From Batrachochytrium dendrobatidis JAM81 (taxonomy: Eukaryota > Chytridiomycota > Chytridiomycetes > Rhizophydiales): a stretch of DNA of 64,000 nucleotides. The translations under genes and the position numbers were made by a program. The notes under the pieces are model-generated. The model was not told the origin of the DNA. It did not search any database and saw only the letters and a list, made by a program, of their open reading frames with translations. Each line of letters opens with the position of its first letter. The stretch's first letter is position 1. This document shows positions 32,971-47,000 of this stretch, piece after piece. The stretch lies in contig NW_006281103.1 in NCBI RefSeq assembly GCF_000203795.2, forward strand, positions 1,201,929 to 1,265,928. Reading direction: 5' to 3'.

Positions 32971-34510
32971 TTATAAATGAGCACTTGACAAGCTACTATG
33001 AGCCCATGTGTGTATTAGCGAATACGAGATCGATATAGAGGTCGATAGTTTCAAAGAAGTCGAGTTTCCATTTAGTGCAGATTTAACTTCGTCCTTGGTG
33101 AACCATTTTGCATCTATTCAAGTTATTACCGTTACCACTAGTATAGACAATCCAAACATTATATTTTAAATCAACACAACGTGCCTTCAAGCTCTCCATC
33201 GTGAATAATAATATTTTCTTTAGATGCGACTCCAATGCACCCAAGCATCAACTGAGACGGAAAAGGCCACGGCTGAGAAGAGTGAAAACGCACATCTCTT
33301 AGCAATACGTTGGTTTCTTCAAACACCTCTCTTTTACAGGCTTCATCAATTGATTCACCAGGCTCCATAAACCCCGCTGAAATTCAATGAGTTAATTGGG
33401 CTTGAATTGTGATGGAGTAAATGAGACGCAAAGTGGTACCTATGCATGAATAAACTTTTGATGCCCATTTTTTTTGTCGGCCAAGAAGTAATCTTTGTCC
33501 ATCTGTTGAGCCGACAGCTATGATAATCGCAGGATCTGTTCGAGGATAAGAGTAATTTTGAATTGATTGATAAGAAACACATGTTTTTGTATTGCATAAG
33601 CGTTTGTATCCGGACTAGTTACAAGTAAAAAGACGCTATTTTAACAATAGGTTTTGTTGAGAAACTGCCAAGATATTCAAGTCTGCCTACCTCTCCAGAT
33701 ACTGTTTTTGAACCACATGAGGGGCAGTATACCTGGAATAAAAGTGATACGTATAGAATCAGTCGATCTGTCCATAATCATGATTTAAAAAACCATACAC
33801 CAGCTTTAAAGAAGATGGGATTCAACTTGCGTGTCGTAGGTTCCAATCGACCAACGATAATCCCTGAGCAAGTATTGATGCCTCGAATGTAGGCAGTGAG
33901 AATGCAGCTGGTCGAGAATTTACGAATTTCCTAATTCCAGGCTGGATTTCCAGCTCTAGATTTGCATCAAGTTGTTAGTCTGGCTTGAGTACTGATTACA
34001 CCACTGTTTTAATGACTGAGCATACTAAGTATAAGCGCGCTGGAGCTAGACACATCGACAGCCCAATATGGCTGCATCATCTGTTCATCCATGCCAAGAA
34101 AAACGCTGTTTGCATTCACATTCTCCAAGGAATACTCGGGTTGTAGATCGGACTCTTGCACCCAGGCCACTCTTCCCACAGAGGTTTGAAGGAATTGTTG
34201 ATGGTTGAAAACTATAAATCGTGCCTTTAGATTACGCTCTTCCAGAAGCTCTTTGGTGTTGGATCTACGAGATGATTGCCTAGCCCATTAAGATGCATGA
34301 GTATTACGACAGAACAGTAGCAGGAAGACCAAGTAGGCATTTGGAATAGTAGATCCAGTCAGTATTGATATCAGTATACCTATTGAGAGGATTTCCAGTG
34401 AATAGAATGCGCTGTATTGAATTTGAAGAATGCATTTGATTAAAACTCCCGACTGCTGTAGATGGAATGTGACCTTGAGTTGCAAGCAATCGTTTCCATA
34501 TAAAGGCCAT
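32971..34510 (-). CDS. NPY1: NADH pyrophosphatase (NPY1/NUDT12-type), PTS1 ending
   Basis: Seven exons: 34510-34380, 34279-34026, 33955-33801, 33732-33691, 33614-33440, 33376-33185 and 33113-32971, giving 363 residues (yeast Npy1 384). It hydrolyses NADH to NMNH and AMP, and in the NUDT12 group removes NAD caps from RNA. Visible parts: N-terminal block FTGNPLNR then LKARFIVFNHQQFL; a zinc ribbon (YCPSCGSKTVSGE, CNTKTC); the catalytic start YPRTDPAIIIAV; the Nudix box GFMEPGESIDEACKREVFEE, in which the last Gly is replaced by Asn (EETNV); and the family mark SQPWPFPSQLM. The last three residues AHL fit a peroxisomal targeting signal 1. The intron before the last exon has a GC donor (33184). 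Confidence 0.93.
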
Positions 34511-35052
34511 ATTCGTAACAATTGCCAAGAAACAAATTTAACGTTGGTGATAATGAGGATGAAAGTGCACAAGGATGTTTATTTATATTTTAACACACAC
34601 TCATCATATTTCAAAAGTATTCTGATGACATCAAAGGTTGCTGTTGTAGCATCTTGAAACCATGCGTTTTTCATTTGTAAATGACACGAATATTTCAGAT
34701 TAGCGTAGATTATACAGGTAAAACGTTGAGGATTGTATCAGAACAAAACCAAGATTAGCAAGCAGCTGCAATTGGACTAAATGAATGACGCCTTATATTG
34801 AATTGAAAGAAGCAGCAGATCGTGCCAACAAGTCATATTATTATCACCGCGATACACGAGACACGAACAATAGATGATTCTCTCATCCAAATCAGCAGTT
34901 AATCTACCGATATTTGTAAAACATTCCAACCCAAAAGTGTGGTCAGCTTTACGCAAGTACTTTGCATGACACGGAATGAAAAAGATGATTGCTGATAATT
35001 TCTCGTCCTTTTCGTCTTCAGCTGTGGCATTTCATCTTCACTTTGGCTTGAA
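34511..35052. other. Divergent promoter gap between NPY1 and VPS13
   Basis: 542 bp separate two divergent start codons. No ORF with family similarity, RNA gene or repeat was recognised. It presumably contains the promoters of both genes. Confidence 0.4.
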
Positions 35053-38000
35053 ATGGTTTTCGAAACGGTTGTTGCGACTGTTGTTAATCAGGTATCCACT
35101 ACATCTCGCTTGAATATACTTGCTTCATCATGCACTGTGCTTTACTATTTTATCACTGCATTTTCAGCCAAAAGTCACTGTGCATTCGTTGTGCATTCGC
35201 TGTGGTTCTAATCTGCCATCCAACTATTTCAATCCTATTGCGGCATTCACTCATTTGCTATAGCGAATTCAAGGCAGTCTTGACTAACCTGATTGCTAAT
35301 CTTTAAATTTCACTGTTGATCCTGCGTCCCGACTGTCTGGTAGTTTCTTGGAGAGTACATTGCCAATCTTGAAACCAAACAGCTTAGTTTGGGAATTTGG
35401 TCAGGCAAGTGGTCGATTTTTGATAGCATGGATCACGCTCTGTAACTGTAGCAGCTAATGTGCAATGTCATTCACTGGCTTGTATTGTGTGAACTAGGCG
35501 ACGTTGTTCTTCACAACTTGAGACTCAAAAAGGATGCCTTGTCAAAGCTAAATCTGCCTATCGATGTGATTGATGGTATATTATCTTGATATTAGACATA
35601 CATGACATTGACAGAGTATCTTAGTTTTAGCTTATTAACAGTTGTGCTGGTTGTCAAACAACCTGCCAGGGTCCCTTGGTGAATTGACACTTTCTATTCC
35701 ATGGAGTGATTTAAAGGGAAAGCCCTTGAAAGTGGCAATCAACAATCTCTATATTCTGGCAGCCCCAAAGGCTTCTGCAGATTACGATCCAGTGGACGAG
35801 GAAAAGAATGCTCAAATTCTCAAAAAAAAGAAACTTGCGGCTGCAGAGCAGATGTTATCTCGGGCCAAATCATCTGGTATGTGCCAAATCATGGTCTTTT
35901 TGTAGTCGCCATTCGATTCGTTTTTGGTTGATTTTGAATCGTATTTAGGAACGGAAGAAAGCTCATTTTTAACTCAGTTAACTACCAAGCTTTTGGACAA
36001 TCTACAACTATCCATATCAAATATCCATATACGTTATGAAGATTCTTCTGTATCCACAAAGGTTTTTTCAATCACCGTTTTTGTAATGATAAATCGAGTC
36101 ATTATTAATCAAAAATCGAATCTCAAATAGATTCCGTTTAGCGTGGGATTTACTCTTTCAGAGCTATCTGCCGTATCTACCGATGCAGACTGGAAGGAGG
36201 GATTCATTACTGTCGATCATCCGTGCATCTACAAGGTAAACCGACGGCTTATTGCTTAAATAGATTCAAGAGATTGAATTTGCTAGTCGGGTACTCTATT
36301 AATCCTATTTTTTAGTTTTTTCGACTTTCACAATTGGGTATGTATTGGGAAACCAGCTCCAAGTCATTTACAGAAGCTGATGATATTTCCCAGATTTTTT
36401 CCACAACTGTAAGTGGTTTTGTACAGAAAACTTTTGGTATTTGAAAACTAGTTTAAACTACCATTAACAATATTTTTCAGATTGCACGCGACTCTCAAGT
36501 AGCTGCTTCTCAGCAGTTTATTCTCAATCCCGTTTCCGGCGAAGGAAAGGTACTGCAGTTTAAATGTTTTGTATGCTATACTTTAGTTTATGTGGTATAA
36601 TTGCTGAGACGTTACTTTATTTTTCTAGCTGACTTGGCAAAAAGTGTACAACCCAAATACTCCCAAAACAGATCTCCAGTTGATTTTCGACGAATTTGCA
36701 TTTAATTTGGATGAGGAACAGTATTCTACATTTATTGAGTTGTTTGGGTCATTTTCAAGATATATGAAGTCATATCCGGTAAGCCAATGCACTTTCTTAA
36801 AGTCTATAGACATAAGAATGTGTAGACCCATCCAGAAGAGTCTAAAACATTGTAGGTCAACTTAGAGCATTAACCATTACATATTTTAGTATCGAATGTT
36901 TCGTCCCCCCAGATCCATCACACCAAAAATGGATCCGCGTGCTTGGCTTCAGTTTGCTGGTATGAACTTACAATTTGCATATTAAAATGCGTTTAGTATC
37001 GTATATTTTATTCATGTTAAATCTACTGTCGCACTTTAGCCAAGTCTATTATACATGATATTCACGAAAAAAAGCGTCGTTGGAGTTGGGATTTCTTTCG
37101 CGAGCGACGAGATTTGCGTTTAGAATATATTTCCTACTACATGCAGCTAAAGTCCGGAACACTCGACTATGAGGTATGTTGCTGTATATGTAGTTTTGAT
37201 GTTTAATCTTGTTATTTTAATTACTGATGATTTATTATCTGTAGGGAGAAGAAGAGTTGGATCAACTTGAAATGTTGCTATCTTTTGATGATATTCGGCT
37301 TTACCGACATTTGGCAGTAAATGCATTGAAAAAAGAAATCACAGGACCAGTAATTGGTGCGTTTAATATTTTACTGATTTGGACTGAGGATTTTAGTCAT
37401 GTAAGGTTTTTTGACATTTTCTATGCATGTTTTCAGCAACAACTGCACCAGCTACATCTGGAACGTGGGTTGGCTGGTTGACTGGAAGTCAAACTCCGGT
37501 TTCGCCTAGCAATTCAGATACCGCTTCTTTGACCAACCCACAGGTATTAGTGATTTTAGTGTAACGTGTTTAATTTCTCGGTACTATTTGAAATATTTGA
37601 TGGAATATTTAACAGTACTTTTAAATTTTTAAGCAGGGTTCTACTGGTGGTGCATTTTCTGCGGCAGATGTGCGTCAACTTTACGAGGCAATCGAGTTTG
37701 ATCCAAATTCTGTTTCAAGAAGTGACTATCCAGATAATGTATATATCTTTAGTTTATATTTGCTCAAGTCATTGATTTTTCGATCTGTACTGATATTATA
37801 TGTGCATATATAGTTTGTGCAATTAAGTGTTCACTGGAAATTACGATCAGGCTCATTGACACTTCGACGCGATCCCAAAACCCAAGCAGTTGATCTTTTT
37901 AGTTCAACTTTTGAAGGAATGGCAGTAAGCCTTTGTCAATATCCGCACTCAATGGAGATTAATATGGCATTGGAAAAGGTGGTTGTTGTTGAAAATGTGT

Positions 38001-41000
38001 ATGCTCAGTCATTGCATTCAACTCTCATTCGTGCAAAGCGTCATAACTCTATAGATCTTGAAAATTCAAGGCAAGTGCCTGATGTTTCCAAAACAAGGAA
38101 TTATTGTTGTGGTTTTTGTATCTAATTGTGTTTGTTTCAGTTTAACTAGTCCATTCTTCAGCATTAAGTTTGAACATAAACCATTGGATGGAAGTGTTGA
38201 CGATGCCCTCACAGTGAAGATGTTGCCTTTAGAGATTGTTTTGAACCCATATGCTCTACGCACACTTGTTGATTTTTTCAGTCCTAAAAAGGATGAGTAT
38301 GATGCAATCTATACATTACAGGTATTTTGCATATTGAATATTAGGTTTTTTTGAATTTGATAACCAATGCCATCTGTGTAATTTCTATTCAATAATTAAT
38401 ATTGCTAGGCTGTGGCTCAGGATGCTATTCAAGAAGTTACGACACAGACCAGAACAAATCTTGAGTTTGCCATTGAGGGACATCGTTCACTAAATCTTAA
38501 GATTGAAGTGGATGCGCCTATATTTTTGATTCCTACAAAGTAAGATACTTTTATTGAGCTATTGTATATACGAGTGCTGTATTAATTTGTGGTAAAAGTT
38601 TTATTGATGAAAAGGCTCCAATACTAGTTATAGATGCTGGGCATTTAAGTGTTAAAAGTATCCCGATTAGTATGGCAACAAAAGAACTTTTGCAAAACGA
38701 AGGCTCATCTAAATTACACGACCTGGAAAAGTTTCTTTACGACCAGTATCTTGTAGATTTTACGTCGGTGCAGGTACTTTCTTGAATTTCAATCACAAAT
38801 TTATCTAGTTTTACCATGTCTTAAAATTTTACATGACTAGGTACTTGTTGTAGCAGGAATTGACGAGTATCACTTGGTCATGGATGGTGAGCTTTTGGAT
38901 CAAATCAGTTTTATGGAAAAAGTCGATGTATCGTTATCCGTAGGAGTCTCAATTTTGCCCAAAGCATACGAATATGCTAAACTTAAAGTGGATGGCCAGC
39001 TTCCTCGATTACATGTCAATTTTTCAAATTATAATCATTCCGTATTGATGGCAGTATTAGAGTCTTCAAAAAAAGCATTTTCTCGACCTACTATAGCTAC
39101 AGTTCCCGCGTTGAATCCTCCATCAAAATCCAAATCTGAAGAATGGTATCGAGCACTGACATCGACTTCGGCTCCGTTGATTCCGACAGATTCAGATGAT
39201 GAATTCCACGATGCTCAAGAAACCATTTCAAGCCCAGTTCAAGCAAACTCTAATCTATATTTCAAAAGTACTTTGGTGCTGTTTTCGTTTAACTGTCATC
39301 AAGTTTCAGTTACAGTTCGAACAGTGTCAGATTCCAGCACGACCAAACAAACGGATTTGGCAATGCTTTCTATGAGAGGATTTCAAATATCTGTTACTCA
39401 GCGTCCATTTGATATGCAAGCAAAATGCAGTTTAAAGTCCATTTCGATTGAAAACCCGATGCTTCCCGAGTCGAGTCCTTTCCGTTGCCTTGTCGGATCC
39501 AGCATATGCGATGATTCCATTGATAGCTCAACCATTGATTCCAGTCATTTGGTGAAGATTGAGTTTGACAGTATTCAACCAGCCTCTCCAGATTATGCTG
39601 GGATATCCATGCTGATTTCTGTTAATTTCAATTCGACTCGTTTTGTGATTTCACGTGAGTGGATTCAACGTATGTACGTCTTTTCGACCGATATCTTGCG
39701 TCGCCCAGAATCTTTGAATTCAGCACAAGTGGTTTCCGACTTGCCATCAGATTCCTCTGAAATACCTTCAGATTCTAATGAATTTGATAATGTTTCTATG
39801 GAAACTGAAATGTCAGGGTCTTCACTCGTTTTCAATCTTAACGTGAAATCGGTAGAGACTATTGTTTTGGAAAATGATCATCGAATTGCCAGTGGAAAGT
39901 TTGAAAGTCTTGTCATCCAAGCCAAGCTTTGTGGCGGTAACTCTGTTGTGAATGGCACTCTTGGAAGGTTGTCGATAGTAGATGATTTGGCAGCACCGGA
40001 TCAACCGTTACTTCGAGATTTTCTTATTGTCGAAGAGGATCAAACTGCCGAGTTTTTCTTTGAAATTTTAGATGCGACCGAGTCACGACGAGCTGGTTAT
40101 GACAGTTTTTTGAAGCTGCGTGCTGCATCTTTGAAAATAACATATTTAAATGCTTTCATTGGACGACTTTATGCTTATTTTTGCAAGTTCCAAGAAATGC
40201 AGGCGTTGATGGACAATGCAAGAAAAGTTGTTGAAAAATCAGCCATTCAAATGCAACAACGCGCTGGCAGATTTGCCTTTGATGTTGTGCTGCGTACACC
40301 GATTTTGGTACTACCCAAGATAGCTACATTGGACCGACTTGTTTTATATCTTGGAGAAATTGCAGCAAAAAATTCTGTTGTTTCTCCTGTTTCCGATATT
40401 GGGGTCGCTTTAGATGATGAGCATCGTATCAAGGTTGAATCTATGCGTATTGTATCAGTATTTTCAGAGAATGCAGATCATCCTCTTCCAATGGTGGACA
40501 AAGTTGATCTTGATTTAGTTGCATCGATATTCCATGACAGTCTGCCTGGTGTTCCTAAGAAACAGGTATTTACTTTGAACTCGTTGTGTTTATTTATCTA
40601 GCAAGGCAATACTTATTTTTCCATATTTGCATTTACTATTTTAGATTATAATCACTTTTTCGCCAGTCATTTTTAACCTTACTGATGATCAGTATCAGCT
40701 AACTGTTGATATATGGAGAGCTTTTAATGCTGTATCGGAAGCACCTGCAACTCAGTCGCCATCAAACTTGAAATCCGTTCAGTCACCCGAGTCAGCGGAA
40801 CCGATTGCCCCAGTCTTGCAGACTGTTCTTACTAGCATTAGTGTGCATATTCCTTCGATCATTTTGAATTCTTTTTCGGGAACTACCAAGCTCATGACTA
40901 GTATTGAAGAAAAATCACTAGCAAAGTTTGCTGGAAGCAGTGCAAACGTAAAACTGCAAATGTGTGATAAAGGTATGATGGATGTGGAACTGAGATTCCG

Positions 41001-44000
41001 CAGTCTTTCACTGTATGATACACGTGTGAACGAGCCAACATGCTTTCGAGATATCATGACTCCAACTGAGGAGACTGATGATCAATTTGTAATGCATTAC
41101 AGTTCTTATCCGATGTCATCAGGCCTTGTATTGACCATTGACCATCCAAAATTGATTTTTGACCTGGATCATATTTTTGGCGTTCGTGCCTTTTTTGCAC
41201 GTCCATGGGGCTCTCCTGCAAATGAAAACTCAAAAGCCGTTTCTCGAAATGACAGCTCTGACGACTTTGGCAACGTCTCTCAGCAGTCTACATTTACATT
41301 TAGAGTGAATTTTGTTGATCCGGAAATTATTCTGATCCGCGATTCTACTTCCCCTAGCACAGATGCTGTTGTGCTGCTAATTGATCGACTTGTATTATCA
41401 CAAGATCAGATTTTAGCAATTAGTTTTCATGATCTTGGAATGTACTTTTGCACGATGGATGCCCGCGATAAAACACAGCTTCGTTTTATTGAAAATTTTG
41501 ATGCCACACTTTCGCTTGACAGCCGCCAAACTGCACCAAATCATTTTCTCACCAATGCTACTGTGTATTTATCTCGACTGGTGTTTTGGGTGTCGTATCA
41601 TGATATGGTTTTGCTTTCCGAATTGTCAAATCGTATTCTTGGACTGCTACAAGTCGATCGTTCGCAGAGTATAGAGAGTCCGCAAACAACGGCTGTCGAA
41701 TCCCCACCAGTTGAAAGTAACGATATTCGCCGTGAACGGGTAATTTAATTCTTGCTGGTCTGTAGTGCTATGATTAGCCATGTTTTTAAAATTACCATTA
41801 CAATTTTTAGTTTCGGCTTACGATCGATGGTGTTCGTGCGGTGTTGATTGATGATATCAATGATTTTCATGTTCCTATTCTGGATCTTGTTTTTGATAAA
41901 TTTATTGTGGAAGTTGCGGATTGGTCTTCTCAGATACGATTTGATACGACTCTTTCTCTCCATGCAAATTATTTCAATTTAAAAAATTCTCATTGGGAGC
42001 CTTTTGTTGAACAGTGGCAGTTTTCTGTCAGCGTAAGTTTATGCTGACTTTTTGTCTGTGTATAGGGTGTAGATATTTTTTAGTTGTATATTGCTGTTTA
42101 CATTTCATAATAATACCGTTGTTTCTACAGGCGGCTCGACAAGAGGATGAATTCAAACAACTTGCAATCGATATTTTCTGCAAAAAGAAACTGGAGCTGA
42201 ATATGAGCCACGCCTTTTTGAGTACGGTGGTTACAGCAGCAGCAGCACTAAATACTGCAACAGTAAGTGTATTGTGGATAAATTTCAAGGCTTTGATTCT
42301 GTAATGTTTTGTAATAAGTATGGTGTAGTTTGGAATTGCCCTAATTGCTGTTTTCTTGACAATGCTAGACACGAAAACTATCCAAGCGAAGCGCACAGTA
42401 TCCATATATTTTAAAAAATCGGACTGGATATCCAGTGCACGTGTGGATTGACAAGGATGGATCTAATTTAAATACTACAATTTCCAAGATTGAAAATGGT
42501 CAGGATCTTGGTTGGAAATTTGATGACTGGCGCACTGTTCGAGAGGTAACTGTTTTATTTTGTTACAATTTTTTAATGTATTTCTAATAAATGTATGGTA
42601 TATTGCAATGCAGCGATCAAATCAAACATCCCATCGCTTGTGTGTGCAAATCCATGGTCCTGCATGGGAGGCTTTAAAGGGTCTTGCTGTGGATCGTGAA
42701 GGCTCTACTATTCATGCGCTTCGCCCATCTTTGAATAAAGTGACTCATCGTCTTGTTTGCAGCGTGGAGCTCAAGGATCGTGTTAAGATTGTAACCTTTC
42801 GATCAACAACACTTATTTGCAATCGGACAGGACTACAAATTGAAGCCATGATTGTAAATCGGAATCGAAGAAATGCTGCTAGTTCAGAAAACACTTTTCG
42901 CATTCAGGCAAAAGATGTTTTTTCATTTCCCATCGAGTCTTCTTACACTGACTCGATTGTTGTCCGTCCCTTTGGTAATTTGATTTAATGCATCTCTATT
43001 TGAAATTCTGGCTATCCATATATGTTTCAAACATAGTATTCCTCTAATTTTTGTTTACAGGCTTAGGATATGATTGGTGTTCTCAACTGATTTATTGGCA
43101 AGATTTTAAACCCGAGCAGCCAGGTTTGTTCGTTACTATATACCAACATATTTTGTCACGTATTGTATAAAGCTGACCACATTTCACATATTATGACTAA
43201 ACCAACATGCTTGTTATAATCAGCATTCTTGGTGATTTGCAAGGCATTGGATCCCTCCAAACCAAGCTTTCGTTTCCAAGTAAATGTTCATTTGAATAAT
43301 TCACCAAACAGGTAAATCATTGTATGTCATTGGCTAGAAAATCGTAAATTCTAATATTTAAGAGTTAATAGCAGCGAGTATCCATACATGGACATTTCAT
43401 TTCTTTCTCCATTTGTTTTGGAGAATCTTTTGCCTTATGACATAAAATATATCATATTTGACAAGACTACCAAACAAAAACACCTTGGATCGCTAAAAAA
43501 AGGATCTTCAGATCCCCTTTATACTCTTGATCCAACGCATTTGCTTGCTTTGAATATTCAAGTAGTCGGGACAGGTATACTCTAGTTGTGTATGTTATTG
43601 GTAAAGGATTGACATGCTAATTTTTAATTGTGATTTAGAGTTACGACAAAAGGAAGCAGTGTTTATTACCAGTGCAGAACTTCAATACCCAGATGACATA
43701 CTGGTGTTGCATGATCGAATTGATCACCAGTTGAATTTGAAACTCAAATATAGGTATGCAACTCTTGGTTTGATTAGCATTACTTGTATTATGCTTTAAT
43801 GGTTGTGTATAATTTCTCACACCATGTGAACCAATTGATGTAAATACTTGTGTGCTATTAATACAATTACAGTGGTATGTCAGAAGGGGCCAACCGTCGG
43901 GTTAAAATATACAGTCCATATATTCTTCTTAATCGCACCGAGTGTGAAATGTCGTTTAGTGCGCGCTCACTGATAACAACATCGCGTATCGTCGGCAGCC

Positions 44001-47000
44001 AGAGTGCCCGTGGAGGTCGTGGACCAATGGAGATTGAGCCATTTATGTTTTCATATTCTACCTTTGAGCCGCTACGTAGTCGAGCTCAGGTGAAGGTTGA
44101 AAATTCTGAATGGAGCAAACCTCTGAGTTTTGAAGCTGTAGGATCTGCATTCCAAGTCACTGCGGCCAAGCCTTCCGAGAAAAAAAATATATACTTGGGA
44201 GTTGATGTTAAAGAGGGCGATGGCAAGTACTATCTTACAAAAATAGTAACGTTTTCTCCAAGATTTATAATCCACAATGGTATGAACGAGTCGATGCTGT
44301 TCCGTCAATCTGGAACGACAGTTGCAGTAGAGGTGAAATCCAAAGAATCTTTTTCACTGATGGCACTGTCTTATGTCGATAATGACTTGTTTGAGTTGAA
44401 TGTTCGATTGTCAAACGCAATGAGCGACTGGTCCAACGGATTTAGTATGACACAACTTGGAACTGTTTATGTTAAAGTTGGCATATTGCAATCTACTGTG
44501 GAATATTTGATAAAAGTGGATATTGCGTTAGTAAAAGCTACGTTGACTATTACTTTTTCAAAACAAGAAGGAAGATGGCCACTTCGAATTGAAAATAATA
44601 CGGATGTAGATATATCATTGTGGCAGCAGGTGTGTTGTATGCGTTTCGTTACAGTTTAATTTTATATTTGATATGCATGCGTTTTATTGTCGACTAACTG
44701 GATTTTTGATGAAATAACCAGTTGGCAACTACACACTATGTTATTCCTCGAGGCACGTCGCTGCCATATGCTTGGGATCATCCTTCTGCTAATCATAAGC
44801 GACTTGTGATTGAAATAAATGGAAAAGAGCAAATCATTGATACGTCACATCTTGGAAAACAAAGGGCGTTTCAGTATCCGGTAATATACTAGTGTCTGCT
44901 ATCTTTATAGGATAATAATTTACAAGTGAGCGACTTATATCGTACTGTTTTACCAACTATTTAAATATTCGTATTAGATTGTTGGAGCGAATCGATTTGG
45001 ATTTCTGGTGATTGAACTCATTGCCGAGGGACCTACTACAATTGTGCGATTAAAGCATCCTCCTGCTTCTACTGCTTATAAGCGGGCTTCGTTGGGAGCT
45101 CAGCCAATTGAAGCATCTGTGAGTGCTATTGATATTTTTGCTGTCTTTGTGGATCGTTTACTGACTTCAAAGATTAATGATGGGTAGGTGCCTGTTGAGG
45201 CCAAGGTTCTTAAAACCGTACAATTGCGAATGGAAGGAATAGGAATATCTCTTATTAGCAGAGATATGCAGGTTCGCTATTTTATTTTGCGACTATTTAC
45301 AGACATGGGTTTAATGGATGTCTTTTATCTGATATTTGACATTAATTTTAAAATGCATATGTTAGGAAATTGCATATGCATCTGCTCGAACGCTTGTTGT
45401 TGTTTGGACAGATACTGAAGAGGTTCAAGCTTTATCATTTTCACTTATGTGGTTGCAGGTAACCGTGATTTATGACTGCTTATGTTTTTATTCCTCATTT
45501 GCATAGCTGCTGAATCGATAGTAACCGTTTATATGTTGCTAGATTGACAATCAAATGTACGGCTGCATAAACCCAATATTTATGTATCCCACAGTTCTCC
45601 CAAAGGAGGGAAAAGAAGAGTGGCAGCCCGTATTAATGTTATCGTTGTGCAAATCCAAAGATACTTGTAAGTAAAAACCAATTGGCGTATTATTGTTTTT
45701 GCTCAAGTTGAGGCCAGTCATCATGTTTAGCTTTTACTAACAAGCCAATTCGCATCGTAATTTTTAGCTTTTGGTGTGGATTATTACAAATGGTTTACTC
45801 TTCTTCTTCAGGAGCTCTCTGTTGATTTAGATGAAGATTTTCTTTACGCATTGACAGACTTTCTTAGATTCGATAGCAACGATGCAACTTTGACAACACA
45901 AAATAGTTCAGATGCTCTTCTTTTTGACTCTACCCCATCAAATACAAACATGGTCAAGCATGATGATAGTTTCAATCTTTTCTTTGAAAAATTCCTACTA
46001 CATCCTATGCAAGTAAACATGTCATTTTCAAGGATTTCAAACGCAGGATCCACTTTAGACGCTCGGTAAGATTAGAGTGTTGGCTGGATTGTATATTTGA
46101 TTAAAGATATTGACTAGTTTTTTTACTCTAGTCCACAATCAGCAGGAATCATGTCATTTATACTCGAGGTTCTTACAATGACTATTGGAAACATTCATGT
46201 AAGTGATGTTGACACTTGGTTTGGGTTTTGGATCAGCTACTGATGACTAATTTTGTAAAATTTGAAAGGATGCTCCGATTCGATTGAATGCACTGGAGCT
46301 GGAGCATCCGATTGTATCTGCACCACAGCTTATTGATCTGATTACTCGATTTTATTCCCAAGAAATTCTAGGCCAGGTTCACAAAGTAATCGGTGCTGCA
46401 GATTTTCTTGGGAACCCAGTTGGCTTATTTAACAATGTTGCTAGCGGAGTTAGTGATATGTTTTATGAACCTTTACACGGATTTGAAATTACTAGACCTC
46501 AAGACTTTGGTATTGGTGTTGCGCGCGGCGCTTCGAGTCTAGTAATCAAAACTGTATTTGGAGTAACAGACACTTTGTCGAAATTCACTGGAAGTATTGG
46601 AAAAGGTATTGGTTTTTAGCAACAAGCTTGTGCATGCCAAAACAGTGGCATTTGGTTATTTTTAAATGATTATGTAATTTGACAAATCTGTATCAAAATA
46701 ATAGGTCTCTCAGTCATTACAATGGATGAGAAGGTAAGCGTTTGATTAGTAATTTAAATTTTCATTATGCTGGATTTATGTAATGCGTACTGACGGTACT
46801 GGCTACGCTCTAGTTTCAAGAAAAACGGCGTTTGGCAAATCGGTAAATTCAACTCATTTAAATTGTCCACATGTTATTCAAAACTGAATTCTCACACTTG
46901 TGTTATTTGGTATAGGAATCGTCCACGACATGTTGTTTATGGAATGACGTCTGGTGCTGCGTCTTTGATTCGAAGTGTAACCAGTGGAGTGACTGGCGTT

